Shown in pieces: positions 26,328 through 35,053 of a DNA stretch of 64,000 nucleotides. Location of the stretch: contig CALXLK010000001.1 of the NCBI GenBank assembly GCA_944389175.1, positions 124,001 to 188,000 on the forward strand, given 5' to 3'. Every line of letters begins with the position of its first letter. The stretch's first letter is position 1. The notes below the pieces were generated by a model, which was not told where the DNA came from, searched no databases, and worked only from the letters and a program-made list of their open reading frames with translations. The translations under genes were made by a program, and so were the position numbers. The stretch is from an uncultured Opitutales bacterium. Lineage in GTDB: Bacteria; Verrucomicrobiota; Verrucomicrobiia; Opitutales; Intestinicryptomonadaceae.

Positions 26328-27649
26328 TGGCTCAGTTCAGGACACTGCCGGGCTTTAGGGAGTTCTATCCCGAAGAATTCGCACGCAAGAGCCGCCTATT
26401 GGCCGCTTGGCGCGCCGTGGCGCGCTCTTACGGCTTTTGCGAATTCGAGCCGCCGGTTCTCGAACAGCTCGAGCTCTTCACCGAAAAAAGCGGCGAAGAG
26501 ATAAAGTCGCAGCTGTTTGAGTTCGTCGACAAAGGCGACAGAGCCGTGGCTATGCGTCCTGAAATGACTCCCTCTTTGGCCAGAATGGTCGGCGCGCGCG
26601 CAGGCGCAATCCGCAGGCCGGTCAAATGGTTTGCCATAGGGGAAAATTACCGCTACGAGCGCCAGCAGAAGGGCAGGCTGCGCGCTTTTTACCAGTATAA
26701 CGCCGATATCCTCGGCGAGTCCTCCATAAATGCCGACGCGGAGATTATATCGCTGCTGGTCGATTCGCTCAGGGTTTTTGGCCTCGACCAGTCGCACTTC
26801 AGGGTGCGCCTGGGCGACAGAACTTTGTGGGTGCTATTCCTGCAGAGCATGGGCGTCGACGATGCCCGCATGGTCGGCGTGCTGTCGGTTATCGACAAGC
26901 TTGAAAAAGTCTCTCGCGAGGCTTTGCGTGAAATGATGGACGCGGCTTTGGCGGGTTCGGGCGTTTCGGCCGCCGGATTGATTGCCGACATAGAAACGCT
27001 CGTCCAGATCCGCTCGATAGAGACCCTCGGGCAATTCTTGGAGCAAAAGTGCCCCGGGAACCCCGATATACCCTCGAGAATTAAAGATTGGAACGCCCTA
27101 ATCGACCTTCTGGGCGGATTGGGCGTAGACAAGTTCATATCAGTCGACATGGGCATTGTACGCGGCCTGGCTTATTACACGGGGTTCGTCTTCGAGGCCT
27201 TTCAAATTGTCGGCAGCGGAAGGGCTTTGGCGGGGGGCGGACGGTACGACAACCTCGTGGGAAAGCTCGGCTACCAGCCCATGCCCGCGGTGGGCTTTGG
27301 AATGGGAGACGTGACAGTTTCGGATTTGCTCGAACTTGTGGGCAAGCTTCAAAGCGACGATTTTTCGCCGCAAGTCTATGTCGTGATAGGCTCGGAGAAC
27401 CTCAGAAAAGAGGCCTTGGATGTCGTCAGGAGGCTTCGCGCCCAGGGCGTGAGGGTAGACTATCCACTAAAAGCTGCGGGCTTTGGCAAACAATTTAAGC
27501 AGGCCGACGCAGTCGGCGCAACCTACGCGGTAATAGTCGGCTTAGACGAGCTCAACGCGGGTGCAGTCAAGGTAAAAAACTTAAGAACCGCCCATGAGTA
27601 CACCGTGCCGATTTCGAGCAGCGATTTGGCCTCGGAAATATTAAAATAG
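26327..27649 (+). CDS. hisS: Histidyl-tRNA synthetase
   Basis: A 440-residue class II synthetase. Motif 1 region PGFREFYPEEFARKSRLLAAW, motif 2 region FAIGENYRYERQQKGRLRAFYQYNADILGE, the His-specific RGLAYYTGFVFEAF (HisA motif) and motif 3 region GGGRYDNLVGKLG...AVGFGMGDV are all present. The C-terminal anticodon-binding domain spans about residues 345-440. The presence of the histidine signature and full anticodon domain separates it from HisZ. The start overlaps the HU stop. A terminator follows at 27685-27733. Confidence 0.95.
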   Translation: MAQFRTLPGFREFYPEEFARKSRLLAAWRAVARSYGFCEFEPPVLEQLELFTEKSGEEIKSQLFEFVDKGDRAVAMRPEMTPSLARMVGARAGAIRRPVKWFAIGENYRYERQQKGRLRAFYQYNADILGESSINADAEIISLLVDSLRVFGLDQSHFRVRLGDRTLWVLFLQSMGVDDARMVGVLSVIDKLEKVSREALREMMDAALAGSGVSAAGLIADIETLVQIRSIETLGQFLEQKCPGNPDIPSRIKDWNALIDLLGGLGVDKFISVDMGIVRGLAYYTGFVFEAFQIVGSGRALAGGGRYDNLVGKLGYQPMPAVGFGMGDVTVSDLLELVGKLQSDDFSPQVYVVIGSENLRKEALDVVRRLRAQGVRVDYPLKAAGFGKQFKQADAVGATYAVIVGLDELNAGAVKVKNLRTAHEYTVPISSSDLASEILK

Positions 27650-27684
27650 CCCTTTTTACACACTTTTGCACCGCATTTTATCTC

Positions 27685-27733
27685 GCGCCGCCGCGCTTTT
27701 GGCAGTCGCCAAACTTGGCGGTGCGTTTTTTTT
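27685..27733 (+). terminator. Terminator after hisS
   Basis: GCGCCGCC pairs with GGCGGTGC (one wobble), enclosing a TTTGGC/GCCAAA hairpin, followed by G and eight T. Confidence 0.8.
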
Positions 27734-28028
27734 GTTCGGGCGGCGACGCCAAATTACAGTCGGGTCTTCAGTCGAGCTTTTTGCCAATTATGCCAAAACA
27801 TCGCCGATTTTTGTAAGCTGGGCAAAAGGCGTTTCGGGATTCCAAAACGCGGAGTTTTTGTGCCGTCAGGCACTTTTGGTTTCGTTTGCCTATGCACAAA
27901 TTTCCGCGCGCGCTTTGCCCGATTGGGGGTATGCTTCGGGCCACTGGCAGGTACGGCGGCTTTTGGCGCGCATGCGCCGCCTCCCCCAAAAGGCGGTTTT
28001 TTTTGCAATAGCGCAGTTGGCGTAAGCC
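27734..28028 (+). other. Gap bounded by two plus-strand terminators; possible small RNA
   Basis: About 290 bases between the hisS terminator and a second, equally strong plus-strand terminator at 27977-28004. There is no gene I can support. The sequence can form internal stems, for example TTTTTGCC near 27780 with GGGCAAAA near 27820. A second terminator so soon after the first suggests a separate short plus-strand transcript. Confidence 0.35.
27977..28004 (+). terminator. Second plus-strand terminator before the GH43 gene
   Basis: CCGCCT and AGGCGG pair around CCCCCAAA and are followed by eight T. No plus-strand protein gene ends here. Confidence 0.8.
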
Positions 28029-29024
28029 TTAGAGCAGGCGCAAAGACGAGGCGTCTGCCTTGTAGCGCGGGTAGCCGTCTTCGCCGAAGGTTTCTATTAG
28101 CTTTACGATGGCCGTGCGCCTGGGATGAATGCGAATGTTTGAGTTGTGCGTGTGGAATACGTACCACATAGCTCCGTTTTTGTCGAAGAATATATCGCCG
28201 TGACCACTGCCGTTAAAGCCTACTATTTCCCTCGATATTACGGGGCCGTCCTGGATTTTTTTGAAATCGCCAAGGGGCGAGTCGGCTACGGCAACGCCCA
28301 CGCAATAATCGGGGCTGCGGAAATCGTTTGCGCTGTAAAAGAGGACGTATTTGCCGCCGCGCTTTATGAGGGTTGGCCCTTCGCTTACGCCTCTGGAGTG
28401 GTGGAACTTGTCCCAGGGTTTGCCCGGGTCGATTTTCTCGTTGAGGGCTTTAAATTCATCGGGCAGGGGCTTCCTTTCCCAGTCGAGCGTGACGCCCAAA
28501 AGCTTTTTGTCTTCAGAAATCCTCTCAAATTTCGAATTTATCTTGACTCCGCAAATCGGCCCGCGCGTGTAGTAGAGGTACAGTTGGGAATCGTCGTCGA
28601 CGAACAGGAATGGGTCTATTTCGTAAAGGACATCGGTCTTTAGCGCCCGCGCATTTTTGAAGTCTATCTTGTCGGATTTTGCGCAGGCGACAAAACGCCC
28701 AACCTTTTCAGAAAAATCGGGTTTGCCTTTGGCGCAGAAAAGCAATTCGTAGGTGCCGTCCTTATTTTTGAAAATTTGCGGAGCCCAAAAGTTGCACTCG
28801 CCAAACCCCGATCTGATGTCCAAGAGATGGCCCGCCTGTTGCCATGACACCAAGTCTTTCGACTTATAAAGGGGAAAGGCGCGCCCTGATTTCATATGTG
28901 AGCCCGTTCCCGTCAGGTAGTATGTGCCATTCTCAAAGAAAATCGTCGGATCGGGAAGCAAAATTTCCGCCCTGGCGGCCGCGTTCAACAGACAAAAAAA
29001 GAGTGCGCATATGTAAAATCTCAT
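28029..29024 (-). CDS. Secreted glycoside hydrolase family 43 protein
   Basis: A 331-residue exported five-bladed beta-propeller. Signal peptide MRFYICALFFCLLNAAARA is followed by EILLPDPTIFFENGTYYLTGT, which carries the catalytic-base Asp. IDPFLFVDDDSQLYLYYT supplies the pKa-modulating Asp, and GVSEGPTLIKRGGKYVLFYSAN the general-acid Glu. GH43 enzymes cleave arabinosyl, xylosyl or galactosyl linkages in plant polysaccharides; the exact linkage is not predictable. I choose the ATG at 29024 because it starts the signal peptide; the frame extends to 29060. It is divergent from the sugar oxidoreductase operon and probably acts with it. Confidence 0.9.
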   Translation of the reverse strand: MRFYICALFFCLLNAAARAEILLPDPTIFFENGTYYLTGTGSHMKSGRAFPLYKSKDLVSWQQAGHLLDIRSGFGECNFWAPQIFKNKDGTYELLFCAKGKPDFSEKVGRFVACAKSDKIDFKNARALKTDVLYEIDPFLFVDDDSQLYLYYTRGPICGVKINSKFERISEDKKLLGVTLDWERKPLPDEFKALNEKIDPGKPWDKFHHSRGVSEGPTLIKRGGKYVLFYSANDFRSPDYCVGVAVADSPLGDFKKIQDGPVISREIVGFNGSGHGDIFFDKNGAMWYVFHTHNSNIRIHPRRTAIVKLIETFGEDGYPRYKADASSLRLL

Positions 29025-29214
29025 CAAGAGATAGGATATTTGTGGAAGTTTGTTTGTCAAGTTTTTTGGCCCCAGTTAGTTTTCAGTTAACTTTTCATTC
29101 ATAAAATGCTTGAAATTACCGGCAATATCGTATTAGAAAGCTACTGAAACAAGTATACGTTGCTTGGACCATAACGGTTCCAAGCGGCAAAACAACATCT
29201 TAAAAGGGAAAAAA

Positions 29215-30255
29215 ATGGCAAGACCGTTGACATTATTCGCCGGCCAGTGGGCCGATATGAAACTGGAGGATTTGGCGCCTTTGGCCAAAAAGATGGGCTA
29301 TGAGGGCCTTGAAATTCCGCTGACTCAAAACCATATAGATTACGACAAGTGCGACGACGAAGCGTACCTGAAAAGCCGCTGGGACATTCTCGAAAAGAAC
29401 GGCCTAAACTGCTACGCCATATCGAACCACCTCGTCGGTCAGTGCGTATGCGACGAAATCGACTTTAGGCACAAGTCTATGATAAGCCCGACAATCTGGG
29501 GCGACGGAGATCCCGAAGGCGTGCGCCAGCGCGCGGCCGAGGCCATGGTGAAGACGGCCAAAATTGCAAAGAAATTCTTTTCGATGCGTCCGAAAAGCCT
29601 TGGGGAATCCCCGGTGGAACCCGTAGTCACGGGCTTTACGGGCTCTTCAATATGGAAGTACCTCTACTCTTTCCCGCCGGTGGCAAAAGACACGATTTCC
29701 GGCGGCTATGCCGATTTCGCAAAACGCTGGATTCCCATTCTCGATGCTTTCGATGCGGAGGGCGTGAATTTTGCCCTCGAAGTGCACCCGACGGAAATCG
29801 CCTTTGACATAGCAAGCAGCCAGCGCGCTCTCGAGGCGGTCAAAAACCACAAGCGCTTCGGCTTTAATTTCGACCCGTCCCACCTGGCATACCAAGGGGT
29901 GGACTATGTGAAGTTTATTAGAAAGTTTGCCGACAGGATTTACCACGTCCACATGAAGGACGTCTGGTTCGGCCACGGAACCGGCGAGGCCGGCGTATTC
30001 GGCGGCCATACCGAATTCTGCGACCCGCGCCGCTATTGGGACTTCCGCTCGATCGGCCACGGCGACGTCAATTTTGAGGAGATTATCGTAGCCCTCAACG
30101 ACATAGAGTACAAGGGGCCCCTCTCGGTAGAGTGGGAGGACGGCAGAATGGATAGGGTTCACGGCGCGACCGAGAGCTGCGCGCGCGTGCGCACATTCGA
30201 TTTCCCGACCAGCGACATCGCATTTGACTCGGCCTTCGATACATCTAACCAATAA
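29215..30255 (+). CDS. Sugar phosphate isomerase/epimerase family TIM-barrel protein
   Basis: A 346-residue xylose-isomerase-like TIM barrel (AP-endonuclease 2 superfamily). [11 protein letters not shown] near the N terminus, [35 protein letters not shown] and YHVHMKDVW carry the Glu, Asp and His metal ligands, and [13 protein letters not shown] the last Glu. Members isomerise, epimerise or cleave keto-sugars. No signal peptide, so it is cytoplasmic. The ATG at 29215 has AAAAGGGA just upstream. It is first in a four-gene operon with a DoxX-like protein, a Tat-exported dehydrogenase and a secreted binding-domain protein. Confidence 0.9.
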   Translation: MARPLTLFAGQWADMKLEDLAPLAKKMGYEGLEIPLTQNHIDYDKCDDEAYLKSRWDILEKNGLNCYAISNHLVGQCVCDEIDFRHKSMISPTIWGDGDPEGVRQRAAEAMVKTAKIAKKFFSMRPKSLGESPVEPVVTGFTGSSIWKYLYSFPPVAKDTISGGYADFAKRWIPILDAFDAEGVNFALEVHPTEIAFDIASSQRALEAVKNHKRFGFNFDPSHLAYQGVDYVKFIRKFADRIYHVHMKDVWFGHGTGEAGVFGGHTEFCDPRRYWDFRSIGHGDVNFEEIIVALNDIEYKGPLSVEWEDGRMDRVHGATESCARVRTFDFPTSDIAFDSAFDTSNQ

Positions 30256-30263
30256 GCTTTTTG

Positions 30264-30337
30264 GCTTCTTCGCATGGGATTGGCGTTTTTAACGGAACAA
30301 AAACGCCGCAGCGTTGACTGTTTTCCTGCGAAGAAGC
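30264..30337. repeat. Nested inverted repeat between operon genes
   Basis: Outer arms GCTTCTTCGCA (30264-30274) and TGCGAAGAAGC (30327-30337) are perfect 11-bp complements. Inside, GGCGTTTTT (30282-30290) and AAAAACGCC (30299-30307) form a second perfect 9-bp stem. An A run, not a T run, follows, so it is not a normal terminator; it may stabilise or process the polycistronic mRNA. Confidence 0.7.
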
Positions 30338-30375
30338 AAAAAAATAAATTACCCAACTAAATCAGAAAATAAAAA

Positions 30376-30996
30376 ATGAAAAAAAACATAACTTATACAA
30401 TGGCCTTTTGGCTTCTTCGTTTTTGGCTTGCCGCGCGCGCCATAGGCACCGGTTTGACCAAATTTATCGGAAAGGCCGACGCCACGGTGGATAATCCCAC
30501 TTATCTGGCCGAAATTCAGAAGTACATGAATGACGGCTTGACGAAGCAGGAGGCTATCGAGACAATAGGAAACACGATTCCGCAGAAAGTCACGACAGTC
30601 GTAGACACTCTCGGGTTCTCGTTCTATCACGGCCTGCCTGAAAAGGGGCCGATGACGGTGGAAACCTTTAGCGCGAGCCCGCTTATGCCGACGTTCATGG
30701 TTCAGCCCTATGCATATGTGTTGGGGTTTGCCCTAATCGGCTTGGGCCTTACGGTGTTGCTTGGCATATGCACGAGAATCTCTCTGTTCCTCATGGGGCT
30801 GCTGTACATATCGCTTACGTGGGGCTTTATAATTCTCGAACCCTCGATGGGGCCGTCGGCCGCCGCAGGTATCGCTTATTTGGGCGTCCACATGGTCTTG
30901 ATTGTGGCTGCTCTGTTCCTTGCCGACTACAACAAGTTTGAGCTCTTGCCCTGCAAAAAATTCTGCTGCAAGTGCTGCGAAAAAGAAAATCAATAA
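30376..30996 (+). CDS. DoxX-like membrane protein with Cys-rich tail
   Basis: A 206-residue protein with about four transmembrane helices: MAFWLLRFWLAARAIGTGLTKFI near the start, then about residues 113-135 (AYVLGFALIGLGLTVLLGICT), 136-155 and 163-185. The layout (helix, periplasmic loop of about 85 residues, three helices) is that of DoxX/DoxD-like proteins, which are linked with quinone-dependent oxidation. The C terminus CKKFCCKCCEKENQ has five Cys in ten residues, a possible metal or Fe-S site, which is unusual. In the operon it lies between a cytoplasmic TIM-barrel isomerase and a Tat-exported sugar dehydrogenase, so it might pass electrons from sugar oxidation to the quinone pool. That role is inference. 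Confidence 0.65.
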   Translation: MKKNITYTMAFWLLRFWLAARAIGTGLTKFIGKADATVDNPTYLAEIQKYMNDGLTKQEAIETIGNTIPQKVTTVVDTLGFSFYHGLPEKGPMTVETFSASPLMPTFMVQPYAYVLGFALIGLGLTVLLGICTRISLFLMGLLYISLTWGFIILEPSMGPSAAAGIAYLGVHMVLIVAALFLADYNKFELLPCKKFCCKCCEKENQ

Positions 30997-31013
30997 TAAC
31001 TACTACCTAAAAT

Positions 31014-32453
31014 ATGAAAAATTTTTCAAGAAGAGACTTCTTAAAAACTTCGGCCACTGCCGCGGGAGGATTGGTGCTTTCATCGGGCATGCTTTCGGCG
31101 CAGAAAAAAGGCGGCGATAAGATCAATATTGCGCTCGTGGGCATGGGAGCCGAGGGTGAAGTTCTGCTAAACAGCATAGTCAAGCTTCCCTATATTAACG
31201 TCGTCGCCGTTTGCGACATCTGGCAGCCCCGCTGCGAGTTTGCGGCTATGCGCATAATGCGCGAGCTCAAGCAGGCCCCGGCGCGCTACACGATTAAAAT
31301 CACCCCCAAAGACCGCCTTACTCCGCTTGTAAAGCGCGGCAGAATCGGCGAAATTAAGGGCGAAAACTATAAGGACTTGATTAAGAACCACGCCAAGGAA
31401 CTCGACGCGGTTGTCATAGCCACACCCGACTTCTGGCACGCGCCCATGACGGTTGACTTCCTCAAGGCCGGCGTAAACGTCTATTGCGAAAAGATGATGT
31501 CGGATACGCTCGAGGGCGCAAAGTCGATGGTTCGCGCCGCGCGCGAAAGCAAAAAGCTTTTGCAGATAGGCCACCAGAGGACGTCGAATCCGCGCTACAA
31601 ATACGCGCGCCAGGTTCTGCTTCGCGACAACAATATTTGCGGCAACATAATGGCCTGCAACGGCCAGTGGAACAGGGCTGTAACCAAGGATTTGACTTGG
31701 GCTGAAAAAGACACCATTCCCCAGGACAAACTCAAGCAGTACGGCTACAAGGATATGAACGTCTTTAGGAACTGGCGTTGGCACAAGGGTCTTGGCGGCG
31801 GCGCGATTTCCGACCTGGGCGCCCACCAGATAGACATATTCGGATGGATGCTCGGCGCCCACCCCGTCCGCGTTATGGCCTCGGGCAACCGCGACTATTA
31901 CAAGAAGCCCGACGGATCGCCCGCGCACGACTGGGACGACAACGTCATGTGCATATTCGAGTTCGACAAGACCTTCCAGGGGAAGAAGGCCCAGGCTTTC
32001 TACCAGGTGCTCACAACCACGTCTTCGGGCGGCGGCTATTACGAGTCGTTCATGGGCGACCAGGGCACGCTCAAGATGTCGGAAAATCCGGCTCTGACGA
32101 AGCTCTTCCGCGAAAACAACGCACCGGATTGGGCGCCTCTTATCGAAAAGGGCATCATAGGCAAGGGCGACGAAGCTGCGGCGAATGTCAAGGTCGCCGA
32201 CTCGCGCGAGTCGAAGGCGCTTGTAAGCTACGGATTCCCCGCCACCGTGCCCGGCTACGAGCCCGATGTAGCAAAGAAGCCCATACACATGTACCACGTG
32301 GAGAATTTCTTCAATGCGGTCATGGGCAAGGAAAAGCTCAACTGCTCGGCCGACCACGCATTTGAAGCCGAAGCTGCGGTATTCAAGGCCAGAGACGCCA
32401 TCGAAAAAGGGCCTCTTGAATTTAGCGCATCCGACTTCGTAGTTGAAGACTAA
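31014..32453 (+). CDS. Tat-exported Gfo/Idh/MocA family oxidoreductase
   Basis: A 479-residue NAD(P)-dependent sugar or cyclitol dehydrogenase-like protein. The N terminus SRRDFLKTSATAAGGLVLSSGML is a Tat signal. The Rossmann fold starts at INIALVGMGAEGEV; VNVYCEKMM has the catalytic-type Lys, and GGGAISDLGAHQIDIFGW the substrate-side His. Export with folded cofactor means a tightly bound NAD(P), as in glucose-fructose oxidoreductase. Planctomycetes, Verrucomicrobia and Bacteroidota use such proteins to oxidise glycosides to 3-keto sugars outside the cytoplasm; the substrate here is unknown. It lies between the DoxX-like and the F5/8C-like genes of the same operon. Confidence 0.92.
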   Translation: MKNFSRRDFLKTSATAAGGLVLSSGMLSAQKKGGDKINIALVGMGAEGEVLLNSIVKLPYINVVAVCDIWQPRCEFAAMRIMRELKQAPARYTIKITPKDRLTPLVKRGRIGEIKGENYKDLIKNHAKELDAVVIATPDFWHAPMTVDFLKAGVNVYCEKMMSDTLEGAKSMVRAARESKKLLQIGHQRTSNPRYKYARQVLLRDNNICGNIMACNGQWNRAVTKDLTWAEKDTIPQDKLKQYGYKDMNVFRNWRWHKGLGGGAISDLGAHQIDIFGWMLGAHPVRVMASGNRDYYKKPDGSPAHDWDDNVMCIFEFDKTFQGKKAQAFYQVLTTTSSGGGYYESFMGDQGTLKMSENPALTKLFRENNAPDWAPLIEKGIIGKGDEAAANVKVADSRESKALVSYGFPATVPGYEPDVAKKPIHMYHVENFFNAVMGKEKLNCSADHAFEAEAAVFKARDAIEKGPLEFSASDFVVED

Positions 32454-32481
32454 CTTAAAACTTGATAAAGGATAAACTAAA

Positions 32482-33120
32482 ATGAAAAAAGCTATAATAG
32501 CATTGTCTGCGCTGGCGGTCGTCTCGGCCTCGGCTGCAACACTTAAACTTCAGGTTCCCTCGGCTCAGCTCTCGGGCACACCCGTTCCAATAGTCTTGGA
32601 CAACCTCGACACATATAAGGGGCCCCAAAAGGAAATTCAGGTTCCCGACGGAGTCTCCAATATCGCCAAGGGCAAGCAGGTTACCTCTTCCGACGATTTC
32701 CCGATGATCGGCGAGCTTACGCTTGTCACCGACGGGAATAAGGACGGCGCCGAGGGTTGCTACGTCGAGATTATGGACGGCGTCCAGTGGGTTCAAATCG
32801 ACCTCGCAAAGTCGAGCGAAATCTACGCAATTGCAATATGGCACTTCCATTCTCAGGAGAGGGCCTATAAGGACGTCGTCGTGCAGGTTTCGGACGACCC
32901 CAACTTCAAGAACGACGTAAAGACCGTCTACAACAACGACCACGACAATTCGGCAAAGTTGGGCAAGGGCGACCAGAAGGCCTACATCGAGACAAACTAC
33001 GGCAAGCTCATAGACCTCTCGAAAACTCCCGTCAAGGGCAGGTACGTGCGCCTCTACTCCAACGGCAGCACGACCAACGGCTCCAACCACTACATCGAGG
33101 TCGAAGTTTTCGGCAAATAA
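32482..33120 (+). CDS. Secreted F5/8 type C-like carbohydrate-binding protein
   Basis: A 212-residue exported protein: signal peptide MKKAIIALSALAVVSASAAT, a short linker, then a galactose-binding-like jelly roll. NIAKGKQVTSSDDFPMIGELTLVTDGNKDG, GVQWVQIDLAKSSEIYAIAIWHFHSQ, VVVQVSDDPNF and KGRYVRLYSNGS...HYIEVEVFG are the usual strands of F5/8 type C (discoidin) domains. No catalytic domain is attached, so it probably binds a glycan. It is last in the sugar operon, followed by a strong terminator. Confidence 0.85.
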   Translation: MKKAIIALSALAVVSASAATLKLQVPSAQLSGTPVPIVLDNLDTYKGPQKEIQVPDGVSNIAKGKQVTSSDDFPMIGELTLVTDGNKDGAEGCYVEIMDGVQWVQIDLAKSSEIYAIAIWHFHSQERAYKDVVVQVSDDPNFKNDVKTVYNNDHDNSAKLGKGDQKAYIETNYGKLIDLSKTPVKGRYVRLYSNGSTTNGSNHYIEVEVFGK

Positions 33121-33137
33121 GATACAGCCTTTTAAGC

Positions 33138-33170
33138 AAAACGCCCCTAAAACGGGGCGTTTTTTTTTTT
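33138..33170 (+). terminator. Terminator of the sugar operon
   Basis: AAACGCCCC and GGGGCGTTT pair around 6 nt and run into more than ten T residues. Confidence 0.92.
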
Positions 33171-33466
33171 GCGCTTCCATCTCTGCTTGTTCCTCTTTCT
33201 CCATTGTAGCGATGTAGCAGGATGACAAGACGAGTGCCAACCCATTTGGCGGACGATAGAAAATGTACGTTCCAGCCGTTAGCCATTTTTTTGGAAAAAA
33301 AAAGGAAAAAACTACATCAGCCAATATATCTCTCTAACACTGCGCAGAAAAAAATAAAGACCCTTGTCCCTGGAGCGTAAAATTTAGAAAGATAACGGAT
33401 GGCAAACTGCAATATATAATATTAAAATGTTGCTTTTTCCGCTCTGGTTTTCTACAATGGGCACAA
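33171..33466. other. Intergenic region upstream of larC
   Basis: About 300 bases without a gene. AT-rich in its right half, ending in the larC promoter at 33430-33458. Confidence 0.5.
33430..33458 (+). promoter_or_regulatory. Sigma70-type promoter of larC, probably giving a leaderless mRNA
   Basis: TTGCTT and TACAAT are separated by exactly 17 nt. Transcription would start near 33465, two bases before the larC ATG. Confidence 0.65.
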
Positions 33467-35053
33467 ATGAGAATCCTCTATTACAACTGCTCCGCCGGTA
33501 TAAGCGGAGATATGAATTTGGCAGCTCTCATCGATTTGGGAGCCGATGAAAGATATTTGGTTGGAGAACTCCAAAAGCTCGGAATCGACGGTTGGCGTTT
33601 TTCCACGGTAAAAGACCAGAGAAACGGGATATGGGGAACGCGCGCGATAGTCGAATGCGCAGGCGGAACGCTCGATAACGGCGGGCATTGCCGCTTAGGG
33701 AATACCGATGCTCCCAATGCGCGCGGGTTCGGCGAAAGCGGAAGCGGAGATTCATGCGGCGCCGTCGCAGAAAATGGCGCTTGCCAGCCCGAGGCTTGCA
33801 CTGGGGAATTGCACCATAAACACTGCGGAGCCGACGATCCGCAGGCGTTAAGCCGCTCTTTTAAGGGCGCTTCCGCCGAGGAAATTTTAGAACACCTCTT
33901 CGACGCTAATAAAAAGCCCTCTGAAAGTGGAGAAGCGGGGAAGAAACATGCCGGCGGCCAAACCGCAAACAGCCAATGCTGCCGAGATTTAGAATCTCAA
34001 CACCGCGACGGCGACCACCATGGCCGCGACCATGCCGAGCACCACGGGCATTGCCATTCCGGCCACAGCAGCCACTCCCACGGCCGCAGTTTTGCCGATA
34101 TAGAGGCCCTTATAGGCGAAAGCGGGCTTTCGGAAAATGTTAAAAGCATAGCCTTGAGCGTGTTCGGCGCCCTGGCGCAGGCAGAGGCGCAAATTCACAA
34201 CAAGGACGTATCCGAGGTTCACTTTCACGAAGTCGGGGCGGTCGATTCAATCATCGATATTGTTGGATCGGCAATTTGTCTGGAGTACTTGGGGGTAGAG
34301 CAGATATTCGTCGGCCAAATTGAGATGGGCTCGGGAACTGTGGCCTGCGCCCACGGATGTATGCCCGTTCCCGCCCCTGCCACATCGGTGCTCGCCCGGG
34401 GGTTTGACTGTTGCATGGGCGGTGTCGACGGGGAGGCTACAACGCCCACAGGCATGGCCTACTTGGCCGCGCTGGCGCGCACGGGCAAAGTTGACGGCAG
34501 GGTTGTTGCGCGCGGAATAGGTATCGGACAGCGCAACTGCAGGCAAAGGCCAAACGTGCTGCAGGTCTGCCTTCTTGAAAGCGGCGACTATTCGGAGTTG
34601 CAAACGGATAATAATGAAGGCGGCCAAAGGCTTTTCGAATTGGCCTCAAACATAGACGATATGACTTCCGAGACGCTTTCATATCTGTGCCAAAAACTCT
34701 TCGAGGCCGGGGCGCTCGACGCATGGCAAACGCCCATTGTGATGAAGCGGGGCAGGCTCGCCACGAAGGTTTCGGCGCTCGTTAAAGAGAAAGATGTCGA
34801 ATCCGTGTACGGGGCGTTCTTTGATAATTCCTCCACGCTGGGGGTGCGCCAATACGAAGTCGGCCGCAGGGCGCTTGGCAGGAGGGTGTTTAAGTTTGAG
34901 TCTTCGCTGGGAAGCGTCGGAATAAAAGAGTCGGAATCGGGCAACTTCAAGATCGAGTTTTCGGACTTGCAGAGAATTGCCGCGGAACATAAAATACCAA
35001 TAATGAAAGCGAGGCTGAAAATTGAAACGGAGTTTGAAAGTTCGAGGATTTGA
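33467..35053 (+). CDS. larC: Nickel-pincer cofactor biosynthesis protein LarC
   Basis: A 528-residue LarC (DUF111), the CTP-dependent cyclometallase that inserts nickel into the pyridinium-dithiocarboxylic acid precursor of the lactate racemase cofactor. ILYYNCSAGISGDMNLAALIDLG is the standard N terminus; VHFHEVGAVDSIIDIVGSAICLEYL and TPTGMAYLAAL are core motifs, and the C-terminal CTP-binding half follows. In Lactobacillus the two halves are joined by a frameshift; here they are one frame. Residues of about 65-205 are an expanded, hydrophilic segment with many Cys and a His-rich stretch near 185-205 (at least twelve His), longer than the usual His loop and probably a nickel store or delivery site. 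First of larC-larE-larB. Confidence 0.95.
   Translation: MRILYYNCSAGISGDMNLAALIDLGADERYLVGELQKLGIDGWRFSTVKDQRNGIWGTRAIVECAGGTLDNGGHCRLGNTDAPNARGFGESGSGDSCGAVAENGACQPEACTGELHHKHCGADDPQALSRSFKGASAEEILEHLFDANKKPSESGEAGKKHAGGQTANSQCCRDLESQHRDGDHHGRDHAEHHGHCHSGHSSHSHGRSFADIEALIGESGLSENVKSIALSVFGALAQAEAQIHNKDVSEVHFHEVGAVDSIIDIVGSAICLEYLGVEQIFVGQIEMGSGTVACAHGCMPVPAPATSVLARGFDCCMGGVDGEATTPTGMAYLAALARTGKVDGRVVARGIGIGQRNCRQRPNVLQVCLLESGDYSELQTDNNEGGQRLFELASNIDDMTSETLSYLCQKLFEAGALDAWQTPIVMKRGRLATKVSALVKEKDVESVYGAFFDNSSTLGVRQYEVGRRALGRRVFKFESSLGSVGIKESESGNFKIEFSDLQRIAAEHKIPIMKARLKIETEFESSRI

Noticed and set aside
27754..28167. Open frames on both strands after hisS as protein genes
   Set aside because: They cross two strong terminators and the GH43 gene end, have no ribosome binding site and no domain.
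31167..32357. 396-residue open frame on the minus strand
   Set aside because: It lies wholly antisense to the clear Gfo/Idh gene in a GC-rich stretch; its translation is rich in Val/Ala/Arg without family resemblance, a mirror of codon bias in the real gene.
32455..33324. 289-residue open frame on the minus strand
   Set aside because: Antisense to the F5/8C-like gene and its terminator; no domain and no start signal.
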